Positions 7,548 to 16,043 of a DNA stretch of 35,376 nt are shown here, one piece after another. The position numbers were made by a program, and so were the translations under genes. The notes under the pieces are model-generated. The model was given only the letters and a program-made list of their open reading frames with translations, was not told where the DNA came from and did not search any database. The first letter of the stretch is position 1. Each line of letters opens with the position of its first letter. This DNA is from Arenicellaceae bacterium (GTDB taxonomy: Bacteria; Pseudomonadota; Gammaproteobacteria; Arenicellales; Arenicellaceae). The stretch is taken from NCBI GenBank assembly GCA_029246505.1, contig JAQWNC010000024.1:1-35376 (forward strand), given 5' to 3'.

Positions 7548-8549
7548 TTACAGTGATTTATCCAGCTTTTCTACAAAATTTTCGAGTTCTTCGATCATGC
7601 TATCGAAATCTTCAGACCTTTGCCCTTTATCTTTGGATTGATGGCCACTGGAACTTTCTAGTTTGGAGGCGAGACGCTCTAGCTCGTCTTGTATCGGCTC
7701 AACATTTTCGTTTACGTTGTTTTCTGACTTTTTATTTGCCGAATCTGCTGGAATTATAGGAGTATTGGAGTGCGTTGGTTGAGATGCGTGTGTTGAATCT
7801 CCCAAGAGATCTAATTGTTGTTCTTTTTTCTTGCGGCCGTTGGTGTAATTAGCACCCCAACATAAGACAACAGCACTTATATTATCACTAGGCTCCTGGT
7901 TTCTCAGCTCAAGCGCACGTAACAAGTTGTCAAGCCCATTTTGAGGTTGTTCGGGCACGATATGCTTCATTACATCGGCGGATTCAATATTCCGCCAAGT
8001 ACCATCGCTGCAAATCATGATCATATCGTTGTCTTCTAGCTGGACTTTTGGACCGATAGTGGCAATTGGACGAGCGTGTCCACCTACACATCGGCTAATA
8101 GTGTTGCTTTCGACGCCACTTACAGGGCCGCCAGAATGGTCTTCGGTTCGATAGGCCATTCGGCCATCCCTATATAAATATAGGCGGCTATCGCCTGCAT
8201 GTGCCCAGTGCGCTGCTCCACCGCTAATCAAGCAGGCCACGCAGGTAGTCTTGGGCTCGTGCGGGGGAAGTTTATTTTCGATCGCGCGGCGGCGGATGAC
8301 AGAGTGCGAATAGCCGATTGCCAATTGCAGGAAAGCTGCTGGGTCAGCGAGTTGTTCGACCGGTGTTCGCTCGAAAGACTGAATCATCGCATCAACCAGC
8401 GCCTGGGCTGCGATACCCCCACCTTCATAACCATCAATGCCATCAGCGACTAGTAATAAAACTGCACCATCTCGCGCAGCGACCGCCACGCGATCTTCGT
8501 TCCGTGCTCGACCGCCGATGTAAGATTGTGATGCGACTGTATAAAACAT
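7548..8549 (-). CDS. PP2C-family Ser/Thr phosphatase with C-terminal extension
   Basis: A 333-residue protein. Residues 1-235 form a PP2C (PPM) domain: RNEDR with D19, VADGIDGYEGG with D36, a core strand CLISGGAAHWAHAGDSRLYL, CSDGTWRN with D182, and SDNISAVVL with D222. The metal-binding aspartates are therefore present. The usual DGMGGH after D36 is changed to DGIDGY, and SDGLW to SDGTW. Residues 236-333 are polar and probably disordered, ending in a short acidic helix (SMIEELENFVEKLDKSL). Relatives in this chromosomal position normally pair with a Ser/Thr kinase encoded just upstream. Here only a kinase relic remains (8644-8919), so the phosphatase may be orphaned. Whether it still acts on kinase targets elsewhere is unknown. 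Confidence 0.9.
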   Translation of the reverse strand: MFYTVASQSYIGGRARNEDRVAVAARDGAVLLLVADGIDGYEGGGIAAQALVDAMIQSFERTPVEQLADPAAFLQLAIGYSHSVIRRRAIENKLPPHEPKTTCVACLISGGAAHWAHAGDSRLYLYRDGRMAYRTEDHSGGPVSGVESNTISRCVGGHARPIATIGPKVQLEDNDMIMICSDGTWRNIESADVMKHIVPEQPQNGLDNLLRALELRNQEPSDNISAVVLCWGANYTNGRKKKEQQLDLLGDSTHASQPTHSNTPIIPADSANKKSENNVNENVEPIQDELERLASKLESSSGHQSKDKGQRSEDFDSMIEELENFVEKLDKSL

Positions 8550-8643
8550 TTAATTGGTTGAATAGATCCCTATTACTTACAGTGGTTTGCTGGATATGAA
8601 CGTACGTTTACTATTTTCGGATCTTCTAAACTAATGGTATAGC

Positions 8644-8919
8644 CTAGGCGGCGGTGAGCATTTTGCTAGGTTTGATATCCAGATGGAGAAAACCCTGCTC
8701 GTGCACTTCTTTTAATCCAGCGAGTACCATCAAAAATACGTTTAGAAGAAATATTTCGCTTGGACTGTCTTTGGTTTGTTTGTTTTTGGCTAAATAGACA
8801 ACGCTAAAACCGCCCGAGCCTATTATTTTTCGAAGTTTATAGTTCTGTAGTGTGGACCCTAGCTCGAGCTGTACAGAGTTAGCAGTTTCTATAGTCTTTG
8901 GGGGATTTCGTGCGGGCAT
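8644..8919 (-). pseudogene. Relic of a Ser/Thr protein kinase (two deletions)
   Basis: The 91-codon frame keeps two separate pieces of a Hanks-type kinase. Residues 28-45 hold the nucleotide-binding loop (KLRKIIGSGGFSVVYLAK). After about ten unrelated residues the sequence jumps to the helix before the catalytic loop (VLAGLKEVHEQG) and the loop itself (FLHLDIKPSK, 77-86). Missing are the ATP-anchoring lysine, the alpha-C glutamate, the hinge, the catalytic-loop asparagine (a lysine at 86), DFG, the activation segment and the whole C-lobe. TAG follows at residue 92, and only 94 bases separate it from the phosphatase start. I conclude it cannot phosphorylate. The alternative, a small regulatory peptide kept for another role, cannot be excluded. 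A TATAAT lies 7 bases before the ATG (8926-8931). Confidence 0.8.
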
Positions 8920-8988
8920 GGCGCTATTATAGAAGAACTAGCAGGAATATTTCGCCACATTTAGTCGAGTTTTTGATCAATTTATAGT

Positions 8989-9016
8989 TTGATATTGAGG
9001 ATTTATCTAAAATTAT
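8989..9016 (+). promoter_or_regulatory. Possible sigma-70 promoter upstream of yicC
   Basis: TTGATA (8989-8994, five of six matches to the -35 consensus) is followed after 16 bases by AATTAT (9011-9016, four of six). It would start transcription about 75 bases before yicC. It lies in the 180-base divergent region between the kinase relic and yicC. Inference from consensus only. Confidence 0.3.
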
Positions 9017-9099
9017 GCTTACTCAAAGGCTTAGCAAGCAACTCGGTTGTGTTTCCACAGGCGCAATATTAGGCGTCACAAAAAAATGGTACTTATGCA

Positions 9100-9963
9100 A
9101 TGACTTATAGTATGACGGCTTATGCGCAAGCCAAGCGATTAACAGACTACGGAGAATTGAGCTGCGAATTACGAGCTGTTAACCATCGTTATCTCGAAGT
9201 GCAGCCACGCCTGCCCGAGGAACTTAGACCGCTGGAGCAATCTATTCGTGATCAAATCGTCGATAAGTTAAATCGAGGTAGACTCGATGTGTTTGTGCGG
9301 TTGAACTCGAGTACATCAGAATTTGATACTGGTCAGTTGGATGAGCGTGTGGTGGCGGAGATTTCAAGAGTTGCCAGTAAAGTACAGAATTTATTACCGA
9401 CGGTTGAGCCTCTGCGGGTGTCCGAGGTATTGCGCTGGCCAGGAGTGTTAGTGGCCAAATCACTAGATATACAAGTGATGCAAACTGAAATGCAACGGCT
9501 AATTGATCAAGCGCTAGATGATTTGCTGGAGGCGCGTGCGCGAGAGGGCAAAAAGTTAGCGGCACTAATTGAGAAAAGATTGGTGGGGGTAATGGAACAA
9601 GTATCACTGGTTAGCAATGTATTGCCGGATATTGAAAAAGACTATCGTAGCCGTCTCGATGAGCGGTTGGCAAACATTCAGGATTTAGACCCATCGAGAC
9701 GTGAGCAAGAAGTGGTTCTATTCCTACAGAAACTGGATGTTGCAGAGGAGCTTGATCGACTTGAAGTGCATGTTGCAGAGGTCAGGTCAGCGCTAGCTAA
9801 CAAGGGTGCAGTTGGTCGCCGTCTGGATTTTTTAATGCAGGAACTCAGCCGTGAAGCAAATACTTTAGGTTCCAAATCACAGGATCCACGTATGACACAA
9901 GCGTCGATTGAACTCAAGGTACTTGTCGAGCAAATGCGGGAGCAAGTTCAAAATATAGAGTAA
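9100..9963 (+). CDS. yicC: YicC-family endoribonuclease
   Basis: YicC/YloC proteins are endoribonucleases reported to contribute to small-RNA and mRNA turnover in E. coli. The product has 287 residues, the family's usual length. The N-terminal signature is SMTAYAQAKR, followed by LSCELRAVNHRYLEVQPRLP and RDQIVDKLNRGRLDVFV. The middle is a long coiled coil, and the C-terminal DUF1732 part contains FLMQELSREANTLGSKSQD, with ELKVLVEQMREQVQNIE at the end. ATG 9100 aligns with the E. coli start; an internal ATG (SMTAYA) is less likely. Its neighbours rph (divergent) and gmk (downstream) match the order in Pseudomonas and enterics. A 315-base gap separates it from gmk, longer than expected for a tight operon. 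Confidence 0.95.
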   Translation: MTYSMTAYAQAKRLTDYGELSCELRAVNHRYLEVQPRLPEELRPLEQSIRDQIVDKLNRGRLDVFVRLNSSTSEFDTGQLDERVVAEISRVASKVQNLLPTVEPLRVSEVLRWPGVLVAKSLDIQVMQTEMQRLIDQALDDLLEARAREGKKLAALIEKRLVGVMEQVSLVSNVLPDIEKDYRSRLDERLANIQDLDPSRREQEVVLFLQKLDVAEELDRLEVHVAEVRSALANKGAVGRRLDFLMQELSREANTLGSKSQDPRMTQASIELKVLVEQMREQVQNIE

Positions 9964-10278
9964 ATACAATTCGCAGACTGATTAGCGAATCGTTTTGCCC
10001 ATTAGTTATACACGGCTCTTAGCGTATCTAGAGTTTGTATGGGCCGAAGTTGTCGGCCATTATTAAAGTGAAGGTTTGGGTTGAGTTTATTAGCTAGTGT
10101 ATAACAAAGAAAATCCTACCAACTCAATGAAAAATCTGAAAAATACTTAGCCATCGGTGCTAAATATCGCATAGAATACGCCGCACGCTGTACCAAGCGG
10201 TTTAAAACACTTGGTATTTGCTTGATTTTGCGTTTTGTATTGTTGCGTCAGTAGATCTGACAGACCCATTTTTCCACC
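9964..10278. other. 315-base intergenic region between yicC and gmk with three inverted repeats
   Basis: No open frame or RNA gene is recognisable. Three short perfect inverted repeats are visible. GGCCGA/TCGGCC has a 5-base loop (10042-10058). TACCAAG/CTTGGTA has a 12-base loop (10191-10216) and is followed by a T-rich stretch. GTCAG/CTGAC has a 5-base loop (10247-10261) and ends 17 bases before gmk. None is followed by a clean run of T, so I do not call a terminator. They may be weak terminators, operators or leader structure for the gmk-rpoZ-spoT operon. No strong sigma-70 promoter stands out. Confidence 0.45.
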
Positions 10279-10887
10279 ATGACCGAATCTGCGGCTCAGT
10301 TGCTTATCTTGTCTGCGCCATCAGGTGCTGGTAAAACCAGCCTTGCTCGTGCATTAGTGGAACAACTGGCAAATACGGTCATGTCAATTTCGCATACCAC
10401 TCGCGAGCAACGAGATGGTGAAAAAGAAGGGCTGGACTATTATTTTGTTGATGACGACAAGTTCGCGAAAATGGTCGAATCTGGCGGTTTTTTGGAACAT
10501 GCTGAAGTTTACAGTTATCGTTATGGTACAGGTAAGCAAGCGGTCCAGAAGCAATTGGAGCGGGGAAACAACGTATTACTTGATATCGATTGGCAAGGTG
10601 GGCAACAGATACGATCCGTTTTACCAGATGTGCTGAGTGTATCGATACTGCCGCCATCGGTGGAAGAACTAGAGCAGCGGTTAAGATCACGAGCGCAGGA
10701 TAGTGAGGAGACAATTCAGCGGCGGATGAGTCTGGCTTTAGCCGAAATGCGGCATTGTTATGAAGCAGATTTCATTGTTTTGAACGATGATTTTGAGTCT
10801 GCATTGGATGATTTAAAGAAGATTTTACAAAGTCAGCCGGAACAGATTCGTCCGCTGATGATAGATTTGCAGGCACTGCTAAAATAA
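10279..10887 (+). CDS. gmk: Guanylate kinase
   Basis: Gmk phosphorylates GMP/dGMP to the diphosphates, feeding GTP synthesis and hence the substrate of the SpoT/RelA pathway. Residues 10-20 contain the P-loop SAPSGAGKTSL. SHTTREQRDGEKEGLDYYFV gives the GMP-binding segment, followed by FLEHAEVYSYRYGT and NVLLDIDWQGGQQIR, and lid and C-terminal regions of normal length (202 residues). It is upstream of rpoZ and spoT, the usual order. The start ATG at 10279 is not preceded by an obvious ribosome site (CATTTTTCCACC). Confidence 0.97.
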   Translation: MTESAAQLLILSAPSGAGKTSLARALVEQLANTVMSISHTTREQRDGEKEGLDYYFVDDDKFAKMVESGGFLEHAEVYSYRYGTGKQAVQKQLERGNNVLLDIDWQGGQQIRSVLPDVLSVSILPPSVEELEQRLRSRAQDSEETIQRRMSLALAEMRHCYEADFIVLNDDFESALDDLKKILQSQPEQIRPLMIDLQALLK

Positions 10888-10898
10888 CCTGATTTGAC

Positions 10899-10907
10899 TG
10901 CTATAAT
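10899..10907 (+). promoter_or_regulatory. Extended -10 promoter upstream of rpoZ-spoT
   Basis: TGC followed by TATAAT (10902-10907) is a perfect extended -10 element, with no good -35, as is usual for this class. Transcription would start near 10914, giving a leader of about 78 bases before rpoZ. It lies directly after the gmk stop, so rpoZ-spoT could be expressed separately from gmk. Confidence 0.55.
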
Positions 10908-10991
10908 AAGTTGATAAGGCAAGCAGTCCGTTTTTATTCAGTTATATAAACATTAGCGTGGTGGTGTAGGCTACGAACTAGGAGCAACAAA

Positions 10992-11381
10992 ATGGCACGT
11001 ATTACCGTAGAAGATTGTCTCGATAATGTCGATAATCGATTTCAGCTGGTGCTGGTCGCGTCTAAGCGAGCACGTCAGTTATCACTTGGGGCTGAACCGC
11101 TAGTGGAGCAGGGTAAAGATAAACCGACGGTGTTAGCCTTGCGTGAAATAGCCGAAGGCCATATCACACGAGATATTCTTATTGAGAAACCCGAAGATGA
11201 TCTTGCGGAATTTTTGGGCGAAATAGATGACGAGGTTGATACCGATGCGTTGGTTGATGAAGAGCTGGCTGCGTTAATTAGCGGTAAATTGACTCTTGAT
11301 ACGCCGCAGGTAGAGGCTAAGGAAGAACAGCAAGCGGATGCCATCGATAGCAAACCTGCGGAGGAAAGCACCTCAGAATAA
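10992..11381 (+). CDS. rpoZ: RNA polymerase omega subunit with acidic C-terminal tail
   Basis: Omega assists assembly of beta-prime into core RNA polymerase and forms part of a ppGpp-binding site. Residues 1-60 are classic: [28 protein letters not shown] and [15 protein letters not shown]. From about residue 70 the sequence becomes a very acidic tail with few basic residues, giving 129 residues in total against 91 in E. coli. Tails of variable length occur in other gammaproteobacteria. AGGAG at 10980-10984 is a good ribosome site with 7-base spacing. The spoT reading frame begins inside its last 44 bases. Confidence 0.96.
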   Translation: MARITVEDCLDNVDNRFQLVLVASKRARQLSLGAEPLVEQGKDKPTVLALREIAEGHITRDILIEKPEDDLAEFLGEIDDEVDTDALVDEELAALISGKLTLDTPQVEAKEEQQADAIDSKPAEESTSE

Positions 11382-13512
11382 TATTGGAAAGCGCTTGCCG
11401 CTTTCCTCTAGACGCAAGGCGCTCGCACTTTGTGAGCGTCTGCGTGAATACTTGGGTGAGCCTGAGGTTGCAGATGTATACAGAGCGTATCAATACGCAG
11501 CGCTGGCGCACCGAGGACAACGACGCCAATCTGGAGAGGCATATGTACAGCACCCGATAGCCGTTGCTGATTCTCTAGTCGATCTGGGCTTTGATAGCCG
11601 TACGTTAATTGCGGCACTTTTACATGATGTAATAGAAGATACACCTAAAGCCAAAGAAGATATTATCGAGCAATTTGGTACTGACGTTGCCAAACTGGTG
11701 GATGGGGTTAGTAAGATCGGTCAACTTCAATTCGAAGATCGTGAGCACGCAGAAGCTGAAAATTTACGCAAGATGCTCATGGCGATGTCTGAAGATGTGC
11801 GTGTAATAATCATTAAGCTTGCCGATCGCTTACATAATATGCGGACTATGGGGGCTATGCGGGCCAATAAGCGGGTGCGAATTTCCCGCCAAACCATGGA
11901 CATTTACGCGCCTATTGCAAATCGCCTGGGTTTGTATGAGTGGAGCCAGGAATTAGAAGACTTATCTTTTCGCTATATATACCCTAAGCGACACAAAGCT
12001 ATTCAGGACGAATTGAAATCGCGTGAGGGGAATCGCAAGGCAATTGTACTTAAGTTAAAAGTGGCTTTAGCGGATGCGTTGACTGCACATGATCTTGGTG
12101 CAGATGTGCTGGGCCGGCGTAAGACGGTATTCAGTATTTACAAGAAAATGCGCGCTAAACGGCGCTCTTTTAACGAGCTATACGATATATATGGTTTCCG
12201 GATTATCGTTGCAACAGCAGACGACTGCTACCGAGCACTTGGTATTACGCACAGCACGTTCAAACCGATTCCGGGGCGGTTTTCAGATTATGTGGCGATC
12301 CCAAAGATAAATGGGTATCAGTCACTTCACACTATAGTTTTTGGGCCGTATGGGGAAAGTATTGAAATTCAAATTCGGACTGCTGAAATGGATCGTATTG
12401 CTGAAGATGGTATCGCTGCACATTGGATGTATAAGTCTGAGCAGAAAAAATTTGAGAACCCCCAAAACTACACTCGACAATGGCTCAGTGAGTTACTGGA
12501 CCCTGCTCGCGAAACCGACAATCCAACCGATTTTCTTGAGCATCTAAAAACTGACCTTTACCCTGATAAGGTTTATGTGTTCACTCCCAAGGGTGCCATT
12601 ATGAAGTTACCAAGGGGCGCCACTGCGCTAGATTTCGCGTTTTCAGTTCATACTGACATTGGGATACATTGTTCGGGTGCGAGAATTAATCATCAGTTGG
12701 CCTCTCTGCCAACCGTCTTAGGCAACGGTGATCATGTCGAAATTATTACTAATAATAGGGTAATTCCTACGGCGACCTGGTTGAACTACGCGGTTACGGG
12801 TCGTGCAAGATCGGCAATTCGAGGATATTTAAAGAATCAGCGCCGAGGAGATGCGCTCAAGTTTGGTAAGACCTTACTAGACCATGCGTTAAAGACACGA
12901 TGGTTCGGCCGGAAAAAAGTTAAGCTGGAATTACGAGACAAATTACTTGCCGATTTGAAACTGGAAAGCTGGGATGATTTGCTGATAAGCATTGGTTTTG
13001 GGAATCGCCTAGCTGAGCTGGTGGTAAGACAAATAAACGCACTTGTTGGTAAAGGCCGCGAACCGGTTGAGGAACAACCACTGTTAATTAAAGGTGCTGA
13101 AGGTATATTGGTTAATTACGCTAGATGTTGTAGACCAATACCGGGTGATGCTGTGTTGGGTGTGTTTACTGTGGGACAAGGGTTGACGGTGCATACATCT
13201 GCATGCCCAAATATAAACGAGTTGCGAAAACAACCCGATAAATGCCTGTTGGTCGATTGGCATGATGAGATCGGCAAAGTATTTCCGGTCGGAATGCGGG
13301 TGCAGGGTATCAATGGTAAAGGTGTATTTGCTAACGTTGCCTCCGCGATTGCCGATGCTGGTGCGAATATTGATCACGTATCAATCGACGACGGCGGCGC
13401 AACCGTTTATAGCATGCACTTTGTTATAGAAGTACAAAACCGAATACAGCTCGCGCAAGTTATCAAGCAAGTACGAAAACGCAAAGGAGTGAGAAAAGTT
13501 ACCCGTGAATAG
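11338..13512 (+). CDS. spoT: Bifunctional (p)ppGpp synthetase/hydrolase SpoT
   Basis: SpoT makes and degrades the stringent-response alarmone. The 724 residues show all domains. The HD hydrolase has H72 in QHP, HDVIED at 96-101 and D163 in ADRLHNM. The synthetase spans about 255-365, with [30 protein letters not shown] and [14 protein letters not shown] domain covers about 410-472 ([15 protein letters not shown]). Then comes a conserved cysteine region ([12 protein letters not shown]) and a C-terminal ACT domain. The hydrolase acids are intact, so it is SpoT/Rel-like and not RelA. ATG 11338 overlaps rpoZ by 44 bases; TTG 11395, preceded by GGAAAG, is an alternative start, and homology to other SpoT proteins begins only around residue 29. 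Confidence 0.97.
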   Translation: MPSIANLRRKAPQNNIGKRLPLSSRRKALALCERLREYLGEPEVADVYRAYQYAALAHRGQRRQSGEAYVQHPIAVADSLVDLGFDSRTLIAALLHDVIEDTPKAKEDIIEQFGTDVAKLVDGVSKIGQLQFEDREHAEAENLRKMLMAMSEDVRVIIIKLADRLHNMRTMGAMRANKRVRISRQTMDIYAPIANRLGLYEWSQELEDLSFRYIYPKRHKAIQDELKSREGNRKAIVLKLKVALADALTAHDLGADVLGRRKTVFSIYKKMRAKRRSFNELYDIYGFRIIVATADDCYRALGITHSTFKPIPGRFSDYVAIPKINGYQSLHTIVFGPYGESIEIQIRTAEMDRIAEDGIAAHWMYKSEQKKFENPQNYTRQWLSELLDPARETDNPTDFLEHLKTDLYPDKVYVFTPKGAIMKLPRGATALDFAFSVHTDIGIHCSGARINHQLASLPTVLGNGDHVEIITNNRVIPTATWLNYAVTGRARSAIRGYLKNQRRGDALKFGKTLLDHALKTRWFGRKKVKLELRDKLLADLKLESWDDLLISIGFGNRLAELVVRQINALVGKGREPVEEQPLLIKGAEGILVNYARCCRPIPGDAVLGVFTVGQGLTVHTSACPNINELRKQPDKCLLVDWHDEIGKVFPVGMRVQGINGKGVFANVASAIADAGANIDHVSIDDGGATVYSMHFVIEVQNRIQLAQVIKQVRKRKGVRKVTRE

Positions 13513-13521
13513 GAGAAATAA

Positions 13522-13920
13522 ATGAGTAAATCCATAATCCATACTGAAAATGCCCCAGCTGCAATCGGGACCTATTCTCAAGCGGTCAAGGTTCGGTCCA
13601 CGGTGTATTTATCAGGTCAGATTCCATTGGATCCAAAAACAATGGGGATGCAGGACGAAAGTTTTGCTGCCGAAACACATCAAGTGTTCAACAATTTGTC
13701 ATCTGTTGCGGAAGCGGCCGGAGGAAGCTTACAAGATGTGGTGAAGCTGAATATATATATGGTTGATCTAGGTAATTTTGCGGAACTAAATAAGATTATG
13801 AGTGAATATTTTACTGAACCTTATCCTGCGCGTGCGGCGGTGCAGGTGACCGCGTTACCAAAAGGTGCCGCAGTTGAAATGGATGGGATCATGGAGTTAT
13901 CTGGCGATCATTTTTACTAG
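13522..13920 (+). CDS. ridA: RidA-family 2-iminobutanoate/2-iminopropanoate deaminase
   Basis: RidA hydrolyses reactive enamine/imine intermediates released by PLP enzymes such as threonine dehydratase. The sequence has 132 residues, slightly above the usual 125-130. Motifs are [39 protein letters not shown], and [20 protein letters not shown] with the substrate-binding arginine. AGGAG (13511-13515) overlaps the spoT stop codon and sits 6 bases before the ATG, so spoT and ridA are translationally close. The spoT-ridA-recG order is the same as in Pseudomonas. Confidence 0.95.
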   Translation: MSKSIIHTENAPAAIGTYSQAVKVRSTVYLSGQIPLDPKTMGMQDESFAAETHQVFNNLSSVAEAAGGSLQDVVKLNIYMVDLGNFAELNKIMSEYFTEPYPARAAVQVTALPKGAAVEMDGIMELSGDHFY

Positions 13921-13979
13921 GTTGACTAGGGCGATTCATGGCAATGTGTAATGCTTTAGTTTTCATTTCCTAAAACAGC

Positions 13980-16043
13980 ATGGGCGGCGATCAAGCAGTT
14001 TCATCGTTAAAGGGGGTTGGACCAGCGATTGCTGCCAATCTGAATAAGCTTGGCGTATCAACGCTGCAAGATGTGTTATTTCATTTGCCATTACGATATG
14101 TAGATAAGACAACGGTAACGTCAATTCGTTCATTGCGGCATGGTGATAGCCGCGTTGTCGTAGGGAAGATTGATGGTGTGCAACTTACCTATGGGCGACG
14201 ACGAAGTTTAATTATTGGCGTGACAGATGAAACGGGTCAGATGCTATTTCGGATGTTCTTTTTTTCTCGGGCACAGCAGCGGGCTCTTCAACCTGGACAA
14301 TGGATATGGCTGTTTGGTGAGGCTCGTCTTGGTAGTAAAGGTATGGAAATGATCCATCCAGAGTATCGAGTGAGTGCGGATATTCCTGAATCGCCGACTA
14401 GTAATAGCCTGACCCCGGTGTATCCAACTACTGATGGCGTCTCGCAGGTCATTTGGATGAAAATAACTACCCAGGTATTGGCTAACATAACGGAGAATGT
14501 GGAAGAGCTTTTACCACTTGGTATTCTAGATAAGTTAGCACTACCTCATCTTGTTGACGCATTGCGTGAAATTCATCGGCCGGCAAAATCTAGCCTCGAC
14601 GATGAGGGTGCTATACCAGTAGCGATGCGAGAACGGTTAGTGTTTGAAGAATTGCTTGCGCAGCACTTAAGTCTGCGACAATTACGGGAGCAACGGGAAC
14701 AAAAATCGGCGGTGGCTTTAAACAATACCAGTGATCTTCAGCACGGCTATTTATCAAGTTTGCCGTTCGATCTAACCAAAGCACAAGAGCGCGTAGCTGT
14801 TGAAGTATCTTTGGATCTGGAGCGTAGTTTACCTATGAACCGTCTGGTGCAGGGTGATGTTGGTTCCGGTAAAACAGTAGTAGCTGCGTTAGCGTTATTA
14901 AAAGCTGTTGCGTCGAGCGGCCAAGCCGCTTTTATGGCTCCAACTGAATTGTTGGCTGAACAACATTTGGCTACTCTAAGTAAGTGGTTTGTACCTTTAG
15001 GTATTCGAGTGGGTTGGTTATCCGGCAAGCAAAAGAAGTCTGAACGAACTACTGTGTTGGAATTTTTGCTAAGTGGTGAGATACAAGTTGTGGTTGGTAC
15101 CCATGCCTTATTTCAGGATGGTGTTGAATTTAATCGTCTTTTATTAATAATCATCGATGAGCAACATAGGTTTGGTGTGGAGCAACGTTTGGCTCTGCGT
15201 AATAAGGGAATGAAGGGCAAGGAACCTCACCAGTTGGTGATGACCGCGACACCCATCCCCAGAACTTTAGCAATGGCATTTTACGCAGATATAGAGGTTT
15301 CGAGTATTGATGAATTACCGCCTGGTCGAATCCCGATTGATACGGTGGTGGTATCGGATAATCGACGCCCTGAATTAATTGGCCGGGTAAAAGACGCTTG
15401 CGCTAAAGGACAGCAAGCATATTGGGTTTGCCCACTAATCGATGAATCGGGGGTACTACAGGCCCAAGCTGCTACAGATACGGTTGAGTTACTTATGGTA
15501 GAAATGCCAAATATCAAGGTTGCGTTGGTGCACGGGCGAATGAAATCAGCAGAAAAAGGAGTCGTAATGCAGCGTTTCCGCGATGGTGAAACACAGCTAT
15601 TAGTAGCAACTACGGTTATCGAAGTTGGCGTCGATGTGCCTAATGCCAGTTTGATGGTTATCGAAAATGCAGAGCGTCTTGGCCTGTCTCAATTACATCA
15701 GCTGCGAGGGCGAGTCGGACGTGGCAACCAAAAGTCAGTATGTTTATTGATGTACCAAGGCAAGCTTGGCCAGAATGCCAGACAGCGCTTAGCCCTAATG
15801 CGTGAAACAAATGATGGTTTTAAGATTGCTCGTAAAGATTTGGAAATGCGTGGGCCAGGTGAAATGCTTGGCACTCGTCAAACTGGTGAATTAGGTTTAC
15901 GAATAGCCAATGTAATTAGAGATCAGCACTGGCTAGTTGTGGTTGAAAAAATAGCAGGCGAATTATTACAGAATCATCGAGGTGTAATCGAACCTTTGAC
16001 CAAGCGATGGCTCGGGCATCGCGGCGTGTATGGTAATGTCTAG
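13980..16043 (+). CDS. recG: ATP-dependent DNA helicase RecG
   Basis: RecG remodels stalled replication forks and Holliday junctions. The product has 687 residues against 693 in E. coli. The N-terminal wedge begins SSLKGVGPAIAANLNKLG and includes VLFHLPLRYVD and an OB-fold. Helicase motifs follow in order: GDVGSGKT (292-299), APTELLAEQH, DEQHRFG (from 393), TATPIPRT, ATTVIEVGVDVPNAS and QLRGRVGRG, then the C-terminal LEMRGPGEMLGTRQTGE. No clear ribosome site precedes ATG 13980. The last 14 bases overlap ubiA. Confidence 0.97.
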   Translation: MGGDQAVSSLKGVGPAIAANLNKLGVSTLQDVLFHLPLRYVDKTTVTSIRSLRHGDSRVVVGKIDGVQLTYGRRRSLIIGVTDETGQMLFRMFFFSRAQQRALQPGQWIWLFGEARLGSKGMEMIHPEYRVSADIPESPTSNSLTPVYPTTDGVSQVIWMKITTQVLANITENVEELLPLGILDKLALPHLVDALREIHRPAKSSLDDEGAIPVAMRERLVFEELLAQHLSLRQLREQREQKSAVALNNTSDLQHGYLSSLPFDLTKAQERVAVEVSLDLERSLPMNRLVQGDVGSGKTVVAALALLKAVASSGQAAFMAPTELLAEQHLATLSKWFVPLGIRVGWLSGKQKKSERTTVLEFLLSGEIQVVVGTHALFQDGVEFNRLLLIIIDEQHRFGVEQRLALRNKGMKGKEPHQLVMTATPIPRTLAMAFYADIEVSSIDELPPGRIPIDTVVVSDNRRPELIGRVKDACAKGQQAYWVCPLIDESGVLQAQAATDTVELLMVEMPNIKVALVHGRMKSAEKGVVMQRFRDGETQLLVATTVIEVGVDVPNASLMVIENAERLGLSQLHQLRGRVGRGNQKSVCLLMYQGKLGQNARQRLALMRETNDGFKIARKDLEMRGPGEMLGTRQTGELGLRIANVIRDQHWLVVVEKIAGELLQNHRGVIEPLTKRWLGHRGVYGNV

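Noticed and set aside
13200-13215. Possible frameshift or damage in the C-terminal half of spoT
   Set aside because: The frame is continuous through the conserved cysteine region and ACT domain, and total length is normal, so spoT is intact.
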